From positions 20,218 to 84,217 of the IMG/VR virus record IMGVR_UViG_3300017755_000003: 64,000 nucleotides of DNA; one strand, given 5' to 3'. Under the pieces are notes generated by a model. The model was not told the DNA's origin and searched no databases. It was given only the letters and a program-made list of their open reading frames with translations. Position 1 is the first letter of the stretch; every line of letters starts with the position of its first letter. Both the position numbers and the translations under genes were made by a program. This DNA is from a virus. Shown here one piece after another: positions 51,314 through 60,353 of the stretch.

Positions 51314-52310
51314 AACTCATGGAGAGTGGGATCCTAGGAACTTGACACCAGAGATGAAAGAATTAGTTGATTCAATATTATACGGAGTAGCAATAGGTAG
51401 CAATAGACACGCCATTGAAGCTATACAAAAAGTATTTGACGACCAAGTAAAAAATCCTAAACTAATATGTATCGACAGCGGTATTAAAAAAGTAGAAAAG
51501 AAAGTTAAGGGCACCTTTGGTATTGTTGATTCCTTTGTTATGGGAATGGCATTAGGTAGTGGTGGAAAATATATTAGGGCAGATAACGTAGCAGACTATT
51601 GGGATCATCCTGCTCCTTTTCTTGTACGTGGATTAGGTAAACAAAAAATTATCAAAGAATGTATTGCACGTGGTAAAGACTTTTACTTTATGGACACAGG
51701 TTACTTAGGTAACAATCCTAGCCCACGTAATCCTAACGGTAAGAAAACTTATCATAGAATTGTAAAGAACGCATTACAAAATCTTCATATGCCAGACAGA
51801 GAAGAAAATCCAAATGCGTTTGGTGGAGAACGTTTTAAACAATTAGGAATAGGATTCAAAGAACACACCGCAGGTAGAAAAGTTTTAATTGTTCCACCAA
51901 GTGAAAAAGTAATGAAATACTTTGAAGAAGATTTAGAAGAATGGATCAAGAACACATTAATAGAAGTTAAGAAGCACACAAACAGACCAGTTGAAGTTCG
52001 TAAGAAGCCTAGCAGAGAAGCTCGTGTTAGTAGTAGCACAATGGAACAAGCATTGGAAGATGATGTACATTGTTTAGTTACATACAACAGTATAGCATCA
52101 TTAGAAGCTATGGTATATGGCAAACCTGCAATAGTATTAGGGCCAAACTGTGCTGGAGACATTGCCGAAGATAGTTTACATAGAATTGAATTTGTAAAAC
52201 ACCCAGGAAGAAAAAACTTAACTTACCTTTGTAGATACCTAAGTAATAATCAGTTTACATACGAAGAGATGTTAAATGGGTATGCTTGGAGGAAATTAAC
52301 GTGCGAGTAG
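51306..52310 (+). CDS. Capsule-polysaccharide-type GT-B-like protein, copy 1
   Basis: A 334-residue protein. The C-terminal half has VLIVPPSEKVMKYF and DVHCLVTYNSIASLEAMVYGKPAIVLGPN near residues 258-286, the S.AS.EA...GKPA pattern of capsular polysaccharide biosynthesis/export glycosyltransferases. It is paralogous at this site to the 52301 and 54035 proteins. The N-terminal half has no recognisable domain. The donor is unknown. Confidence 0.6.
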   Translation: MSETHGEWDPRNLTPEMKELVDSILYGVAIGSNRHAIEAIQKVFDDQVKNPKLICIDSGIKKVEKKVKGTFGIVDSFVMGMALGSGGKYIRADNVADYWDHPAPFLVRGLGKQKIIKECIARGKDFYFMDTGYLGNNPSPRNPNGKKTYHRIVKNALQNLHMPDREENPNAFGGERFKQLGIGFKEHTAGRKVLIVPPSEKVMKYFEEDLEEWIKNTLIEVKKHTNRPVEVRKKPSREARVSSSTMEQALEDDVHCLVTYNSIASLEAMVYGKPAIVLGPNCAGDIAEDSLHRIEFVKHPGRKNLTYLCRYLSNNQFTYEEMLNGYAWRKLTCE

Positions 52311-53233
52311 TAGGATACACAAAAGTTATACCACCCGGAAAAGCATTAAAGCCGAACAAAGAAAATCACAAACTTGATATTATTAAAAATTTTATTGAGG
52401 GTGTGCGTATGGCAGGTGATACGGGATTGGTATACAACGGATTTGAAATGATGGATTGTGATGTTGCAATCATGCAAGGCTTTGTACATGACAGAAGTGC
52501 TCATGTACCACACATTAACTTGCGGAGAAACATTACAATGAACACACGTAACAAAGCATTTATTACCGCAGACAGTAATCTTTTTTTATATAAAGCAAAG
52601 CAAAACGCACCCTTTCATTATTTAAGATACAGTATCAATGGTGTGTTTAATAACACAGGAACATACTGTAACGATAATCCAGGTGACGAACAATGGAAAA
52701 AGATTTCACGTGACTTAGGTGTTACTGTTAAGCAGTGGTCAATTAATGAACGTGAACACGTACTATTATGTTTACAACGTAATGGTGGTTGGAGTATGAA
52801 AGGTAAAGATGTTGTAGCTTGGGCTAATCATAAGATTGCAGAGATTAGACGATACACAACTAGACCAATTATTGTAAGACCACACCCGGGTGATAAGAAG
52901 GCACCAGACTACATAAAAGGTATCACAGGACCAGATGTACGCATTAGTTTCGAGCCTATGATAGAACACGACCTAGCAAAAAGTTGTGTAACTATTGGCT
53001 TTAACAGTAGTCCTTTGGTAGCAAGTGTTATAGAAGGTGTACCAATTATTTGTGAAGACTACCAAGCTAGTCAAGTAGAAGAAGTTTGCCATAAAGAAAT
53101 AAGCGACATAGCAAGACTAAAACCATTTGATAGAGACATATGGATTAAAAAGATTGCACAATGCCATTGGAGTTTTAAAGACTTACGTGATGGTGTTGCA
53201 TGGCAACACATGAAAAGGTATTTGGAAGTATGA
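52301..53233 (+). CDS. Capsule-polysaccharide-type GT-B-like protein, copy 2
   Basis: A 310-residue protein. The start is GTG at 52301, seven bases after GGAGGA, rather than the upstream TTG at 52286. IVRPHPGDKKAPDYI near residue 190 and TIGFNSSPLVASVIEGVPIICED near 228-250 are the phosphate- and nucleotide-binding blocks of the same family as copies 1 and 3. It overlaps the preceding gene by 10 bases. Confidence 0.6.
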   Translation: MRVVGYTKVIPPGKALKPNKENHKLDIIKNFIEGVRMAGDTGLVYNGFEMMDCDVAIMQGFVHDRSAHVPHINLRRNITMNTRNKAFITADSNLFLYKAKQNAPFHYLRYSINGVFNNTGTYCNDNPGDEQWKKISRDLGVTVKQWSINEREHVLLCLQRNGGWSMKGKDVVAWANHKIAEIRRYTTRPIIVRPHPGDKKAPDYIKGITGPDVRISFEPMIEHDLAKSCVTIGFNSSPLVASVIEGVPIICEDYQASQVEEVCHKEISDIARLKPFDRDIWIKKIAQCHWSFKDLRDGVAWQHMKRYLEV

Positions 53234-54045
53234 ACATCACAGTAGTAACAACATTTCATCAACCTGGCTTAGAACAATACGGACAACGTTTTATTAATTC
53301 ATTTAGTGAAAAAGTTGATCCAAAAATTAAATTGGTTGTGTATGCAGAAAAGTGCATTCCTGTTAATCCAGATGAAAGCAGAATAACAATACACGATGCT
53401 GACGCAACACTACCAGACTTACAAAAGTTTAAAAGCATTTGGGGACAAGTTCCTAAAGCTAACGGCAAATGTCCTTGGCCTGAAAGAAGACCAAGAGATA
53501 ATCATAAAGAATTTAAATGGGACGCAGTAAGATTTGCAAACAAAGTTTATGCTGTATTCCACGAAGCAAAGAAAGACGATACAGATATACTTGTATGGAT
53601 GGATGCAGATACTTATGTACACAGTCCTATTACATACGGAGAGTTTAGATTACTAGTGCCGCCACAGGCTTGGTTGCATTACTTAGGTAGAAATAGAAAA
53701 TGGCCTGAGTGTGGCTTCTATGGTCTTACATTACGTAGTCCAGGTTGCGATGCTTTCCTTAAAGAGTTTCAACGTGTATATGATGAAGCTGAACAAGGAA
53801 TATTTTTAATGGAGGAATGGCACGATAGTTATGTGTTCTGGGAAGTATTAAAAAAGATACAAGTTCAATACCCGAACGTAAAAGACTTTAGTGGACATTT
53901 AGTGAATGGAGAAGGGCACCCGTTGATCAACTGTGAGCTTGGCAAATACTTTGATCATTTGAAGGGTGTACGAAAATCGGAGGGACGTAGTAGAAAGAGA
54001 GACCTACTGCAACCACGTAGCGAGAATTATTGGAATGAAAGTTAG
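53230..54045 (+). CDS. GT-A-type glycosyltransferase
   Basis: A 271-residue protein starting MNITVVTTFHQPG; the ATG at 53230 shares ATGA with the stop of the previous gene, so it replaces the further upstream start. ILVWMDADTYVHSPIT near 119-134 gives the DxD metal site, and WPECGFYGLTLRSPG near 157 is a likely acceptor-side loop. The C-terminal ~25 residues are basic. The product is unknown, but the neighbours are polysaccharide enzymes. Confidence 0.68.
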   Translation: MNITVVTTFHQPGLEQYGQRFINSFSEKVDPKIKLVVYAEKCIPVNPDESRITIHDADATLPDLQKFKSIWGQVPKANGKCPWPERRPRDNHKEFKWDAVRFANKVYAVFHEAKKDDTDILVWMDADTYVHSPITYGEFRLLVPPQAWLHYLGRNRKWPECGFYGLTLRSPGCDAFLKEFQRVYDEAEQGIFLMEEWHDSYVFWEVLKKIQVQYPNVKDFSGHLVNGEGHPLINCELGKYFDHLKGVRKSEGRSRKRDLLQPRSENYWNES

Positions 54046-54880
54046 TTTATTTAGAGAGTATGGTGCACAAAATAGTAAACCCGTGTTTGACGCTTTTGCA
54101 GACAGTCTTGTGGATGCTGGGCATACCGTTGTTGATAATGACTATAGCAGTGATGTTGCTGTTATTTGGTCTGTCCTTTGGCATGGCAGAATGGCTGGAA
54201 ACAAAAAAGTTTGGGATGACTTCCACGCACACAACAAAAAAGTAATCGTATTAGAAGTAGGCGGCCTGAAACGAGGCACCACATGGAAGGTAGCAATCAA
54301 TGGAATTAATCGAGACGCCGCGTTTGGTCCTGATGGCAATGGCAGTGATCGTGCTAATTTACTGGGCCTCAAATTAAAACCTTGGTCACTAGGCGGTGAC
54401 AGAATTATAATTTGCGGACAGCATGACAAGAGTCATCAATGGCGCAACCAACCCAACCTAACTGCATGGTTAGGAAATACAATCAACTCTATCAGAGAAG
54501 TTACAGATATGCCTATATATTGGCGACCTCACCCAAGGTGTCCTGTGCCTATGATAGAACATGACCATAAGAACGTACACAGACAACAACCTACACAAAT
54601 AAAAGATACATATGACGACTTTGACTTTGATTGTGAAGGTGCGTATGCTGTAATTAACTTTTCAAGTAACCCTGCCACCCAGGCAGTAATAGAAGGTGTA
54701 CCAGTGTTTACAGGTCCTAGCAGTTTAGCTTGGCCTGTTGCTAACCCAGACTTTACTACGTTAGGTATGCCAAAACGTCCCGATAGAACACAATGGCTCA
54801 ACGATATTGCATACACTGAGTGGACATTGGAAGAAATCGCACAAGGAAAACCACTAAATCGCTTGACTTCTTACCTATAA
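54035..54880 (+). CDS. Capsule-polysaccharide-type GT-B-like protein, copy 3
   Basis: A 281-residue protein. The ATG at 54035 is preferred to the GTG at 53966, which would overlap the previous gene by 80 bases. IYWRPHPRCPVPMIE near 162-176 and VINFSSNPATQAVIEGVPVFTGPSSLAWPVA near 204-235 match the copies at 51306 and 52301. The last ~40 bases of the gene overlap a sigma70-type promoter for the next gene. Confidence 0.6.
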   Translation: MKVSLFREYGAQNSKPVFDAFADSLVDAGHTVVDNDYSSDVAVIWSVLWHGRMAGNKKVWDDFHAHNKKVIVLEVGGLKRGTTWKVAINGINRDAAFGPDGNGSDRANLLGLKLKPWSLGGDRIIICGQHDKSHQWRNQPNLTAWLGNTINSIREVTDMPIYWRPHPRCPVPMIEHDHKNVHRQQPTQIKDTYDDFDFDCEGAYAVINFSSNPATQAVIEGVPVFTGPSSLAWPVANPDFTTLGMPKRPDRTQWLNDIAYTEWTLEEIAQGKPLNRLTSYL

Positions 54881-54891
54881 TATCGTATAAT
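54863..54891 (+). promoter_or_regulatory. Sigma70-type promoter TTGACT-17-TATAAT; leaderless geometry
   Basis: -35 TTGACT at 54863-54868 and -10 TATAAT at 54886-54891, spacer 17. The ATG at 54898 begins seven bases after the -10 box, so transcription is predicted to start at or beside the A of the ATG, with no ribosome site upstream. Confidence 0.7.
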
Positions 54892-54897
54892 AATACG

Positions 54898-56184
54898 ATG
54901 TACAATAGACCTATATCTAAAAAAGCATTAAACACAGAAGACTGCCTAGAAATAGTTGCTGGTATCAGTGAGCTAAAGTATAGTGGTGACGAAGAATTGG
55001 AAAAGGTCCAAAACTTTAAACTGCATGAAGACAATGCTAATATCATGTTTAGTTTTGCTAAACAAGTATTTAGAGGCACGGCTCTTACTGCAAAGCAATA
55101 TACACTAGCTAAAAAACTGTTGCTAGAATACTACACAGATCAATTTGATGCACATGAAATAGATTTAAAAGTAGCAGTAGAAAAATTAAGATTTCCATTA
55201 CGTGAAATAGACGGTAGCCATTGGATCAAGTTTGTAGATTACAAAGGCGAAAAGATGTTAGCTATTAGATTTCCTTTTAATAAAAAAGTTATAAAGCATC
55301 TTGAAGAATTAAAAAATTCATCTGACAAAGAATATTTTTATGACAAGCACACACATTACTTTCCACAAAAAGAAAAATACATATGGAAGATTGTCAACAT
55401 TAGCAAACAGTTTGCAGATGCAAAGTTTGAAATACAAGATGAGATTTTGGAATTATACAAGCAGTTAGAAGTGTTTGAAAAAAATCCACAAGACTACATA
55501 CCAGGCATATACAATTTTAAATTTAAAAACTTACCTGTCAAAGCAGTTGACAATATGTTTGAAGAATTAGGTGAGCCTAACTATAATAACTTGTACAAGT
55601 ATTACGATAGAAGATATTATTACGGATTAAATTACTTTGATGATCGTGCATTAGTAGAAAGTATTAGTGGCAGAGAAACGTTAACTAAAGCAATCATTAA
55701 TCGTAATTCAAGTCTTATTTGCGTAGATAAAACTAAATGGGACATGGCAACAGTACTCAAAGCCGTTGACGAATTAGAAAGATATCCTCTTTTAATTCTT
55801 ATTGATGCCAAACAAGGTTACAGTGAAGTTACTCTGTATCACAACTTGCTTAGATACTACATACCAAAGGAACAAATGTCCGTTATGTTTAGATTGGATA
55901 ACAAGTTAGGCAATGAAGCTATACAATTTAACCAATACATCAAGACTCAGGGATTAAATAATATAGTTGACAAGAACACAAAAATAGTGTATATTAGTAA
56001 TAATAAGATTCCTAAACCTTTAATGAAACAAGGGTTTAGACCAAAAGGCATTCTCACAATAGGCAGTAAAAAAATTGCTAATAACATCGACAGTTATGTG
56101 AGTGCTCATGATCTTGTTATGCAGTATGATGATGACGCAAGTCCTCATTATAGTTACGGATATATGAAGGCAGATATAATATAA
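54898..56184 (+). CDS. Conserved protein of unknown function upstream of UvsW
   Basis: A 428-residue protein. The start is placed at 54898 because the promoter predicts it and the upstream-extended reading frame would lie in the previous gene. The N-terminal half is basic-aromatic and helical (KQYTLAKKLLLEYY, KYIWKIVNISKQF). The C-terminal half has RYPLLILIDAKQGYSEVTLYHNLLRYY near residues 295-320 and TKIVYISNNKIPKPLMKQGFRPKGILTIGSKKI near 358-390, which suggest a Rossmann-like or helicase-like lobe without Walker motifs. It overlaps UvsW by one base, so a link to recombination or replication is likely. Confidence 0.5.
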   Translation: MYNRPISKKALNTEDCLEIVAGISELKYSGDEELEKVQNFKLHEDNANIMFSFAKQVFRGTALTAKQYTLAKKLLLEYYTDQFDAHEIDLKVAVEKLRFPLREIDGSHWIKFVDYKGEKMLAIRFPFNKKVIKHLEELKNSSDKEYFYDKHTHYFPQKEKYIWKIVNISKQFADAKFEIQDEILELYKQLEVFEKNPQDYIPGIYNFKFKNLPVKAVDNMFEELGEPNYNNLYKYYDRRYYYGLNYFDDRALVESISGRETLTKAIINRNSSLICVDKTKWDMATVLKAVDELERYPLLILIDAKQGYSEVTLYHNLLRYYIPKEQMSVMFRLDNKLGNEAIQFNQYIKTQGLNNIVDKNTKIVYISNNKIPKPLMKQGFRPKGILTIGSKKIANNIDSYVSAHDLVMQYDDDASPHYSYGYMKADII

Positions 56185-57641
56185 TGATAAGTTGTAGAAT
56201 AATAATACAAGATGAAGTTAACGTCAAGGTAGAAAATTTACCTGTTGAATACAGACGTAAGATAGCTAACAAGCTGAAGTTCCAGGTGCCCTATGCACGT
56301 TACCTTCCTCAATATAAACTAGGGAGATGGGATGGAACTGTGGCTTTTTTCGGAATTGGTGGTACTGGTTACGTTAATCATTTGGATATCATTGTAAACA
56401 CACTTGTAGAAGCAGGTGTTGAAATTGCAGACATTGTTGATCATAGAGACAAACATGATCTTACATTTGATGAGATAGATGAAAACTATTGGGCTCATAA
56501 GAATTGGCCTAAAGGACATCCAGCTGAAGGACAACCAATCATATTAAGAGATTACCAAGTGGAGACTGTTAACAAATTTATAGAAACTCCACAATGTTTA
56601 CAAGAGGTGGCAACTGGTGCAGGTAAAACAATTATTACTGCTACACTATCGCACTTATGCGAGAAGGTAGGTAGAACACTTGTTATTGTACCAAACAAAT
56701 CACTTGTAACACAAACAGAAGAAGATTATGTAAATGTCGGACTAGACGTAGGCGTTTACTTTGGCGATAGAAAAGAACTAGGCAGAACACATACAATTTG
56801 TACTTGGCAAAGTTTAAACATACTAGACAAGAAAACAAAAGATGGAGAGGCAAAACTAACACTAGCTGAATTTTTAGATGGTGTGCAAACAATTATTATT
56901 GATGAAGTTCATCAAGCAAAGGCAGACGTATTAAAGAAATTACTAACACAAAACTTAAGAAATGCACCCATACGTTGGGGCTTAACAGGAACTATACCCA
57001 AGGAACAGTTTGAATTCCAAAGTATACTTGCAAGTATTGGTCCTGTGATTAATCAAATCAGTGCAAAGGAATTACAAGACAAAGGTGTATTATCCAAGTG
57101 TCATGTAAACGTTGTACAACTGCTTGATACTAATGTATACAACTCTTATCAAGAAGAACTCAAATATCTTGTAACAAATAAAGATAGAGTTAAATACTTG
57201 GCCAAGATGTGTAGCAACATTAAGGATAGTGGCAACACCCTAATACTTGTAGATAGAATTAGTGCAGGAGAACAACTCTGCGAAGCAATACCCGATTCTG
57301 TTTTTATTAAAGGTGATGTTAAACTAAAAGACCGTAAAGAGCAATATGATGAAATTAAAGAAGCAACTAACAAAGTACTTATCGCGACATATGGAGTCGC
57401 TAGTGTGGGCATTAACATTCCTAGGATTTTCAATCTCGTACTTATCGAGCCTGGCAAATCTTTTGTAAGAGTAATTCAATCAATAGGTAGAGGCATTAGA
57501 AAAGCCGAAGACAAGGACTTCGTACAAATTTGGGACTTAACTAGTTCATGCAAATATGCGAAGAGGCACCTCACATCTCGTAAAAAGTTTTATAAAGAAG
57601 CAGAGTATCCTTTCACAATAGAGAAGGTTGACTGGTCATGA
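56184..57641 (+). CDS. uvsW: Recombination helicase UvsW
   Basis: A 485-residue SF2 helicase. RDYQVETVNKF near 122-132 (Q-type motif), Walker A at 143-149 (ATGAGKT), DEVH at 240-243 and GLTGTIP near 264 (motif III) are all present, and IGRGIRKAEDKDFVQIWDL near 435 is motif VI. The N-terminal 110 residues (LGRWDGTVAFFG) match UvsW's substrate-recognition domain. It unwinds branched DNA and switches origin use to recombination. It overlaps the next start as ATGA. Confidence 0.92.
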   Translation: MISCRIIIQDEVNVKVENLPVEYRRKIANKLKFQVPYARYLPQYKLGRWDGTVAFFGIGGTGYVNHLDIIVNTLVEAGVEIADIVDHRDKHDLTFDEIDENYWAHKNWPKGHPAEGQPIILRDYQVETVNKFIETPQCLQEVATGAGKTIITATLSHLCEKVGRTLVIVPNKSLVTQTEEDYVNVGLDVGVYFGDRKELGRTHTICTWQSLNILDKKTKDGEAKLTLAEFLDGVQTIIIDEVHQAKADVLKKLLTQNLRNAPIRWGLTGTIPKEQFEFQSILASIGPVINQISAKELQDKGVLSKCHVNVVQLLDTNVYNSYQEELKYLVTNKDRVKYLAKMCSNIKDSGNTLILVDRISAGEQLCEAIPDSVFIKGDVKLKDRKEQYDEIKEATNKVLIATYGVASVGINIPRIFNLVLIEPGKSFVRVIQSIGRGIRKAEDKDFVQIWDLTSSCKYAKRHLTSRKKFYKEAEYPFTIEKVDWS

Positions 57642-57862
57642 AGAAGTTTACTGTAGAAATAAAAGTTGGAGACGAAGTACAAGTAGGACGTTTTAGAAAC
57701 GTTAGTGCTAAAATTAAAGACATACAGATAGATGCAAAAGGTCAACCCGTCATAGTAACTAGTAAAGGGCCTAAGAATTTGTTTAGTTGTAGACTAGCAA
57801 AACTTGATCCCGATACAGGCAACTTAACGCCAAAACAAATAATGGATAAGAAAAGTAAATGA
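57638..57862 (+). CDS. Small conserved phage protein downstream of UvsW
   Basis: A 74-residue basic beta-rich protein (KVGDEVQVGRFRNVSAKIKDIQIDAKGQPVIVTSKG...LFSCRLAKL). A GDxVxVGRFRN line recalls small KOW/SH3-like barrels. It overlaps both neighbours by 4 bases. Function is unknown; it may bind nucleic acid. Confidence 0.5.
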   Translation: MKKFTVEIKVGDEVQVGRFRNVSAKIKDIQIDAKGQPVIVTSKGPKNLFSCRLAKLDPDTGNLTPKQIMDKKSK

Positions 57863-58365
57863 GAATATTAACATTAGAAAACGAAACGTTTCATCTGAAT
57901 AACTTACCAGAGGAACTAACAGAAGACGTCCGCTTTAGTGTGCTAGATAATAGCAATCCTAAAGAACCTGATTTCTTTTTTATGCCTTTAATATTTCTAG
58001 AAAGTTTTAATTCACCAGCAATGGTACTAGAGATAAACGGTAAAGAAATCACAATGCCAGTTGATTGGAACCTAGCAGTAGGAGATAGTGAAGGAGGTGG
58101 AGATATAGAAGTGTTGCCTTTAACAAGTTTAAATGATAGAGGCTTTGAAGCATTTCTTTTTAATCCATTAACAAGCTATACAATGAATTGGGGAGAAGTA
58201 AAAATTACAAACTTCTACAATGATATGAAATGGTATTTTCCTAAAACTAAAAACGGACAACTATTAGGTGTACCAATTACGGACGGACCTAAGCCTTTAT
58301 GTGCTTGGTTCATTAAAGATATTAGTAGACAAAGTGAAATGATAGATTATGGATTACTCATCTGA
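57859..58365 (+). CDS. Conserved marine T4-like phage protein, function unknown
   Basis: A 168-residue protein with PAMVLEINGKEITMPVDWNLAVGD, EVLPLTSLNDRGFEAFLFNPLTS and KWYFPKTKNGQLLGVPITDGPKPLCAWFIKDISRQSEMIDY. These lines are strongly conserved in this phage group but I know no function for them. It overlaps the following gene by 17 bases. Confidence 0.5.
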   Translation: MRILTLENETFHLNNLPEELTEDVRFSVLDNSNPKEPDFFFMPLIFLESFNSPAMVLEINGKEITMPVDWNLAVGDSEGGGDIEVLPLTSLNDRGFEAFLFNPLTSYTMNWGEVKITNFYNDMKWYFPKTKNGQLLGVPITDGPKPLCAWFIKDISRQSEMIDYGLLI

Positions 58366-59077
58366 TAAAATAGTACTAGAAGTATACACTAACCAACAAT
58401 ACGTAATGGATCAGTGTCAACCCACGTTGGCAAAGAACTTTATACCTGAGTGGTGGAAGAGCTTACCAGCTCAGAGAACACATACGAATTTACATACAGG
58501 CGGAAGTCCTGTACCAATTAGTAGCATGAAACAATGTCCTGCTATTAATGAAATACTAAAGCAAGGTGTTATATTTCCTAGTTGGTGTGAACTACATCTT
58601 AAAGCTGATAAGATGGGTAGACTAGATCAAAGAGTGTTTCCAGAACATACTGCAATGATACCACATGATGAACAAGATTGGACTTTCCATAAGCCAGACT
58701 ACTCTCATGTTAAGGTTGGTAGTCCTTGGTTAATAAAAGAATCCACAGGTGTAAAATGGTTGTGGATAAAACCTGAATGGCATCAAAAAGACCCAACTGC
58801 ATATTGGGGTGTACCTGGTATTGTTGAATACAAACACCAACACGCAGTACTTAACAACATAATGGTTAAACACGGTACAGAAGTAAAAATCAATACTGGA
58901 GATCCTTGGTTGCAATTAATTCCAATGTCAGAAAAGCCAATTGAGGTCAAATGCCAGCTCGTGAGTGATACAGAAATGAATAGATTAAATACTACTAACA
59001 TAAGTTCTGTTGGAAGTTATGGCAAGTCAATTAGGAATAAAAAACGTCAGGAAGGTAGATTAAATGAAAACGATTAG
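58349..59077 (+). CDS. Conserved protein, unknown function (DUF6065-like)
   Basis: A 242-residue protein. FIPEWWKSLPAQRTHTN near residues 31-47, KQCPAINEILKQGVIFPSW near 61-80 and a Trp/Pro-rich centre (WLWIKPEWHQKDPTAYWGVPG) resemble a small family found next to sugar-modifying genes. Candidate metal-binding His and Trp residues are spread through it. No catalytic role can be assigned. It overlaps the next gene by 14 bases. Confidence 0.4.
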   Translation: MDYSSDKIVLEVYTNQQYVMDQCQPTLAKNFIPEWWKSLPAQRTHTNLHTGGSPVPISSMKQCPAINEILKQGVIFPSWCELHLKADKMGRLDQRVFPEHTAMIPHDEQDWTFHKPDYSHVKVGSPWLIKESTGVKWLWIKPEWHQKDPTAYWGVPGIVEYKHQHAVLNNIMVKHGTEVKINTGDPWLQLIPMSEKPIEVKCQLVSDTEMNRLNTTNISSVGSYGKSIRNKKRQEGRLNEND

Positions 59078-59627
59078 TGAAGAATATGTTCATCAGTTGT
59101 CACAACTGCATGATGCAAAAGCATCTTTCGGAGATGCAAAAGGATTAAAGGCTATTGAAAAATGGTTAAAAGAATTTAAACCTCAATCAATTTTTGATTA
59201 CGGTTGTGGTAAGGGCGGAGTGGTACAAGCACTCAGAGAAAATTACAAAGACATTAATGCAGTAGGTTGGGATCCAGGGCACCCAGAGTTTCAAGAAAGA
59301 CAACCAGGACCATTTGATATGCTTATTAGTACTGACGTTCTAGAACATATCGAACCTGTGTTCCTAGACAACGTGCTAAAAGATATGCACGAAACATTTG
59401 CCAGAAACGCATTCCTTATTATTGCTACAAGTCCTGCTAAGAAGTTTCTACCAGACGGACGTAATGCACACTTGATTGTTGAAACACCAGGTTGGTGGAA
59501 AGACAAGATTGAACAAAATATGCCTGGCATTAAAATTATTCATCATGAGTTTGTAGAAAAAACAAGAACAGATAAACAAGGTAAGGTTCACCCAAACAAC
59601 AAGTATATTGTAGTATTGGGGAAGTAG
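59064..59627 (+). CDS. Class I SAM-dependent methyltransferase
   Basis: A 187-residue protein with IFDYGCGKGGVVQALRE near residues 39-55 (SAM loop), AVGWDPG and DMLISTDVLEHIEPV near 87-103 (motif IV with DVLEHI), and FLIIATSPAKKFLPDGRN. This is the small methyltransferase type used on glycans or small molecules. The substrate is not known; its neighbours are another methyltransferase-like protein, an oxygenase and a cupin. Confidence 0.75.
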   Translation: MKTISEEYVHQLSQLHDAKASFGDAKGLKAIEKWLKEFKPQSIFDYGCGKGGVVQALRENYKDINAVGWDPGHPEFQERQPGPFDMLISTDVLEHIEPVFLDNVLKDMHETFARNAFLIIATSPAKKFLPDGRNAHLIVETPGWWKDKIEQNMPGIKIIHHEFVEKTRTDKQGKVHPNNKYIVVLGK

Positions 59628-60353
59628 ATGTCGTTTACTAATTTAATTACTAATGCGATTGATACTGTAGTAGATGACTTACGTGCTAAAGGTAATCCTA
59701 GTGTTTGCGAACTAGGTAACCAACGTATAAAAAATAATAAATCAAGAGCTGTAATGTTTAATAGACTAAACATTCACAATCAAACTATTACTTCTACCAA
59801 AGACTTTTTCCTTGCAATAGGATTCAAAGAGTATGTTGCTATCGATGTTAACACAGAGAAAGATGCAATAGCAATGGATCTTAATACAGATATCAGTAAA
59901 CAATACAATTATAATAAACAGTTTGATCTAGTCACTAACAACGGTACAGGCGAACACGTATTCAATCAATATACAGTATATAAAAATATGCACGATCTAA
60001 CAAAGGTAGGAGGGTATATGATTCATGTACTTCCTTTTTATCGTTGGGTTGATCATGGCTTCTTTAACACACAGCCTAACTTGTATCCTTGTTTAGCAAA
60101 TCAAAACGATTACGATTTGTTAGGACTATGGATAGGAACTAGTGATGGACAGAAGATTGAGAAGTGCAAAGTTACTGCATTAAGAAGATACAAAGGTTAT
60201 AGACACGACTTCCAATTAGATACTTGGGAACGTGACCCTATGGTTGTTGCTATTATGAAGAAGAAAAATAACAACAAATTTCAGATCCCACAGCAGGAGT
60301 TGTATGCGGGAGATAACATCACCAGCGATGAGATAAGTGACAGATATAAATGA
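59628..60353 (+). CDS. Methyltransferase-like protein
   Basis: A 241-residue protein. VCELGNQR near 24-31, YVAIDVNTEKDAIAMDLN near 68-85 (strand-2 acid) and FDLVTNNGTGEHVFNQY near 99-115 fit a Rossmann methyltransferase, with GTGEHV as motif IV. YMIHVLPFYRWVDHGFF near 133-148 follows. It adjoins the methyltransferase gene without a gap. Activity is likely but the loop is less canonical. Confidence 0.6.
   Translation: MSFTNLITNAIDTVVDDLRAKGNPSVCELGNQRIKNNKSRAVMFNRLNIHNQTITSTKDFFLAIGFKEYVAIDVNTEKDAIAMDLNTDISKQYNYNKQFDLVTNNGTGEHVFNQYTVYKNMHDLTKVGGYMIHVLPFYRWVDHGFFNTQPNLYPCLANQNDYDLLGLWIGTSDGQKIEKCKVTALRRYKGYRHDFQLDTWERDPMVVAIMKKKNNNKFQIPQQELYAGDNITSDEISDRYK

Noticed and set aside
52286-52300. 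TTG start for the second capsule-type protein
   Set aside because: GTG at 52301 has a well-spaced GGAGGA; the TTG overlaps that ribosome site.
53966-54034. GTG start for the third capsule-type protein
   Set aside because: It would add 23 basic residues from inside the preceding gene; ATG at 54035 starts the conserved part.
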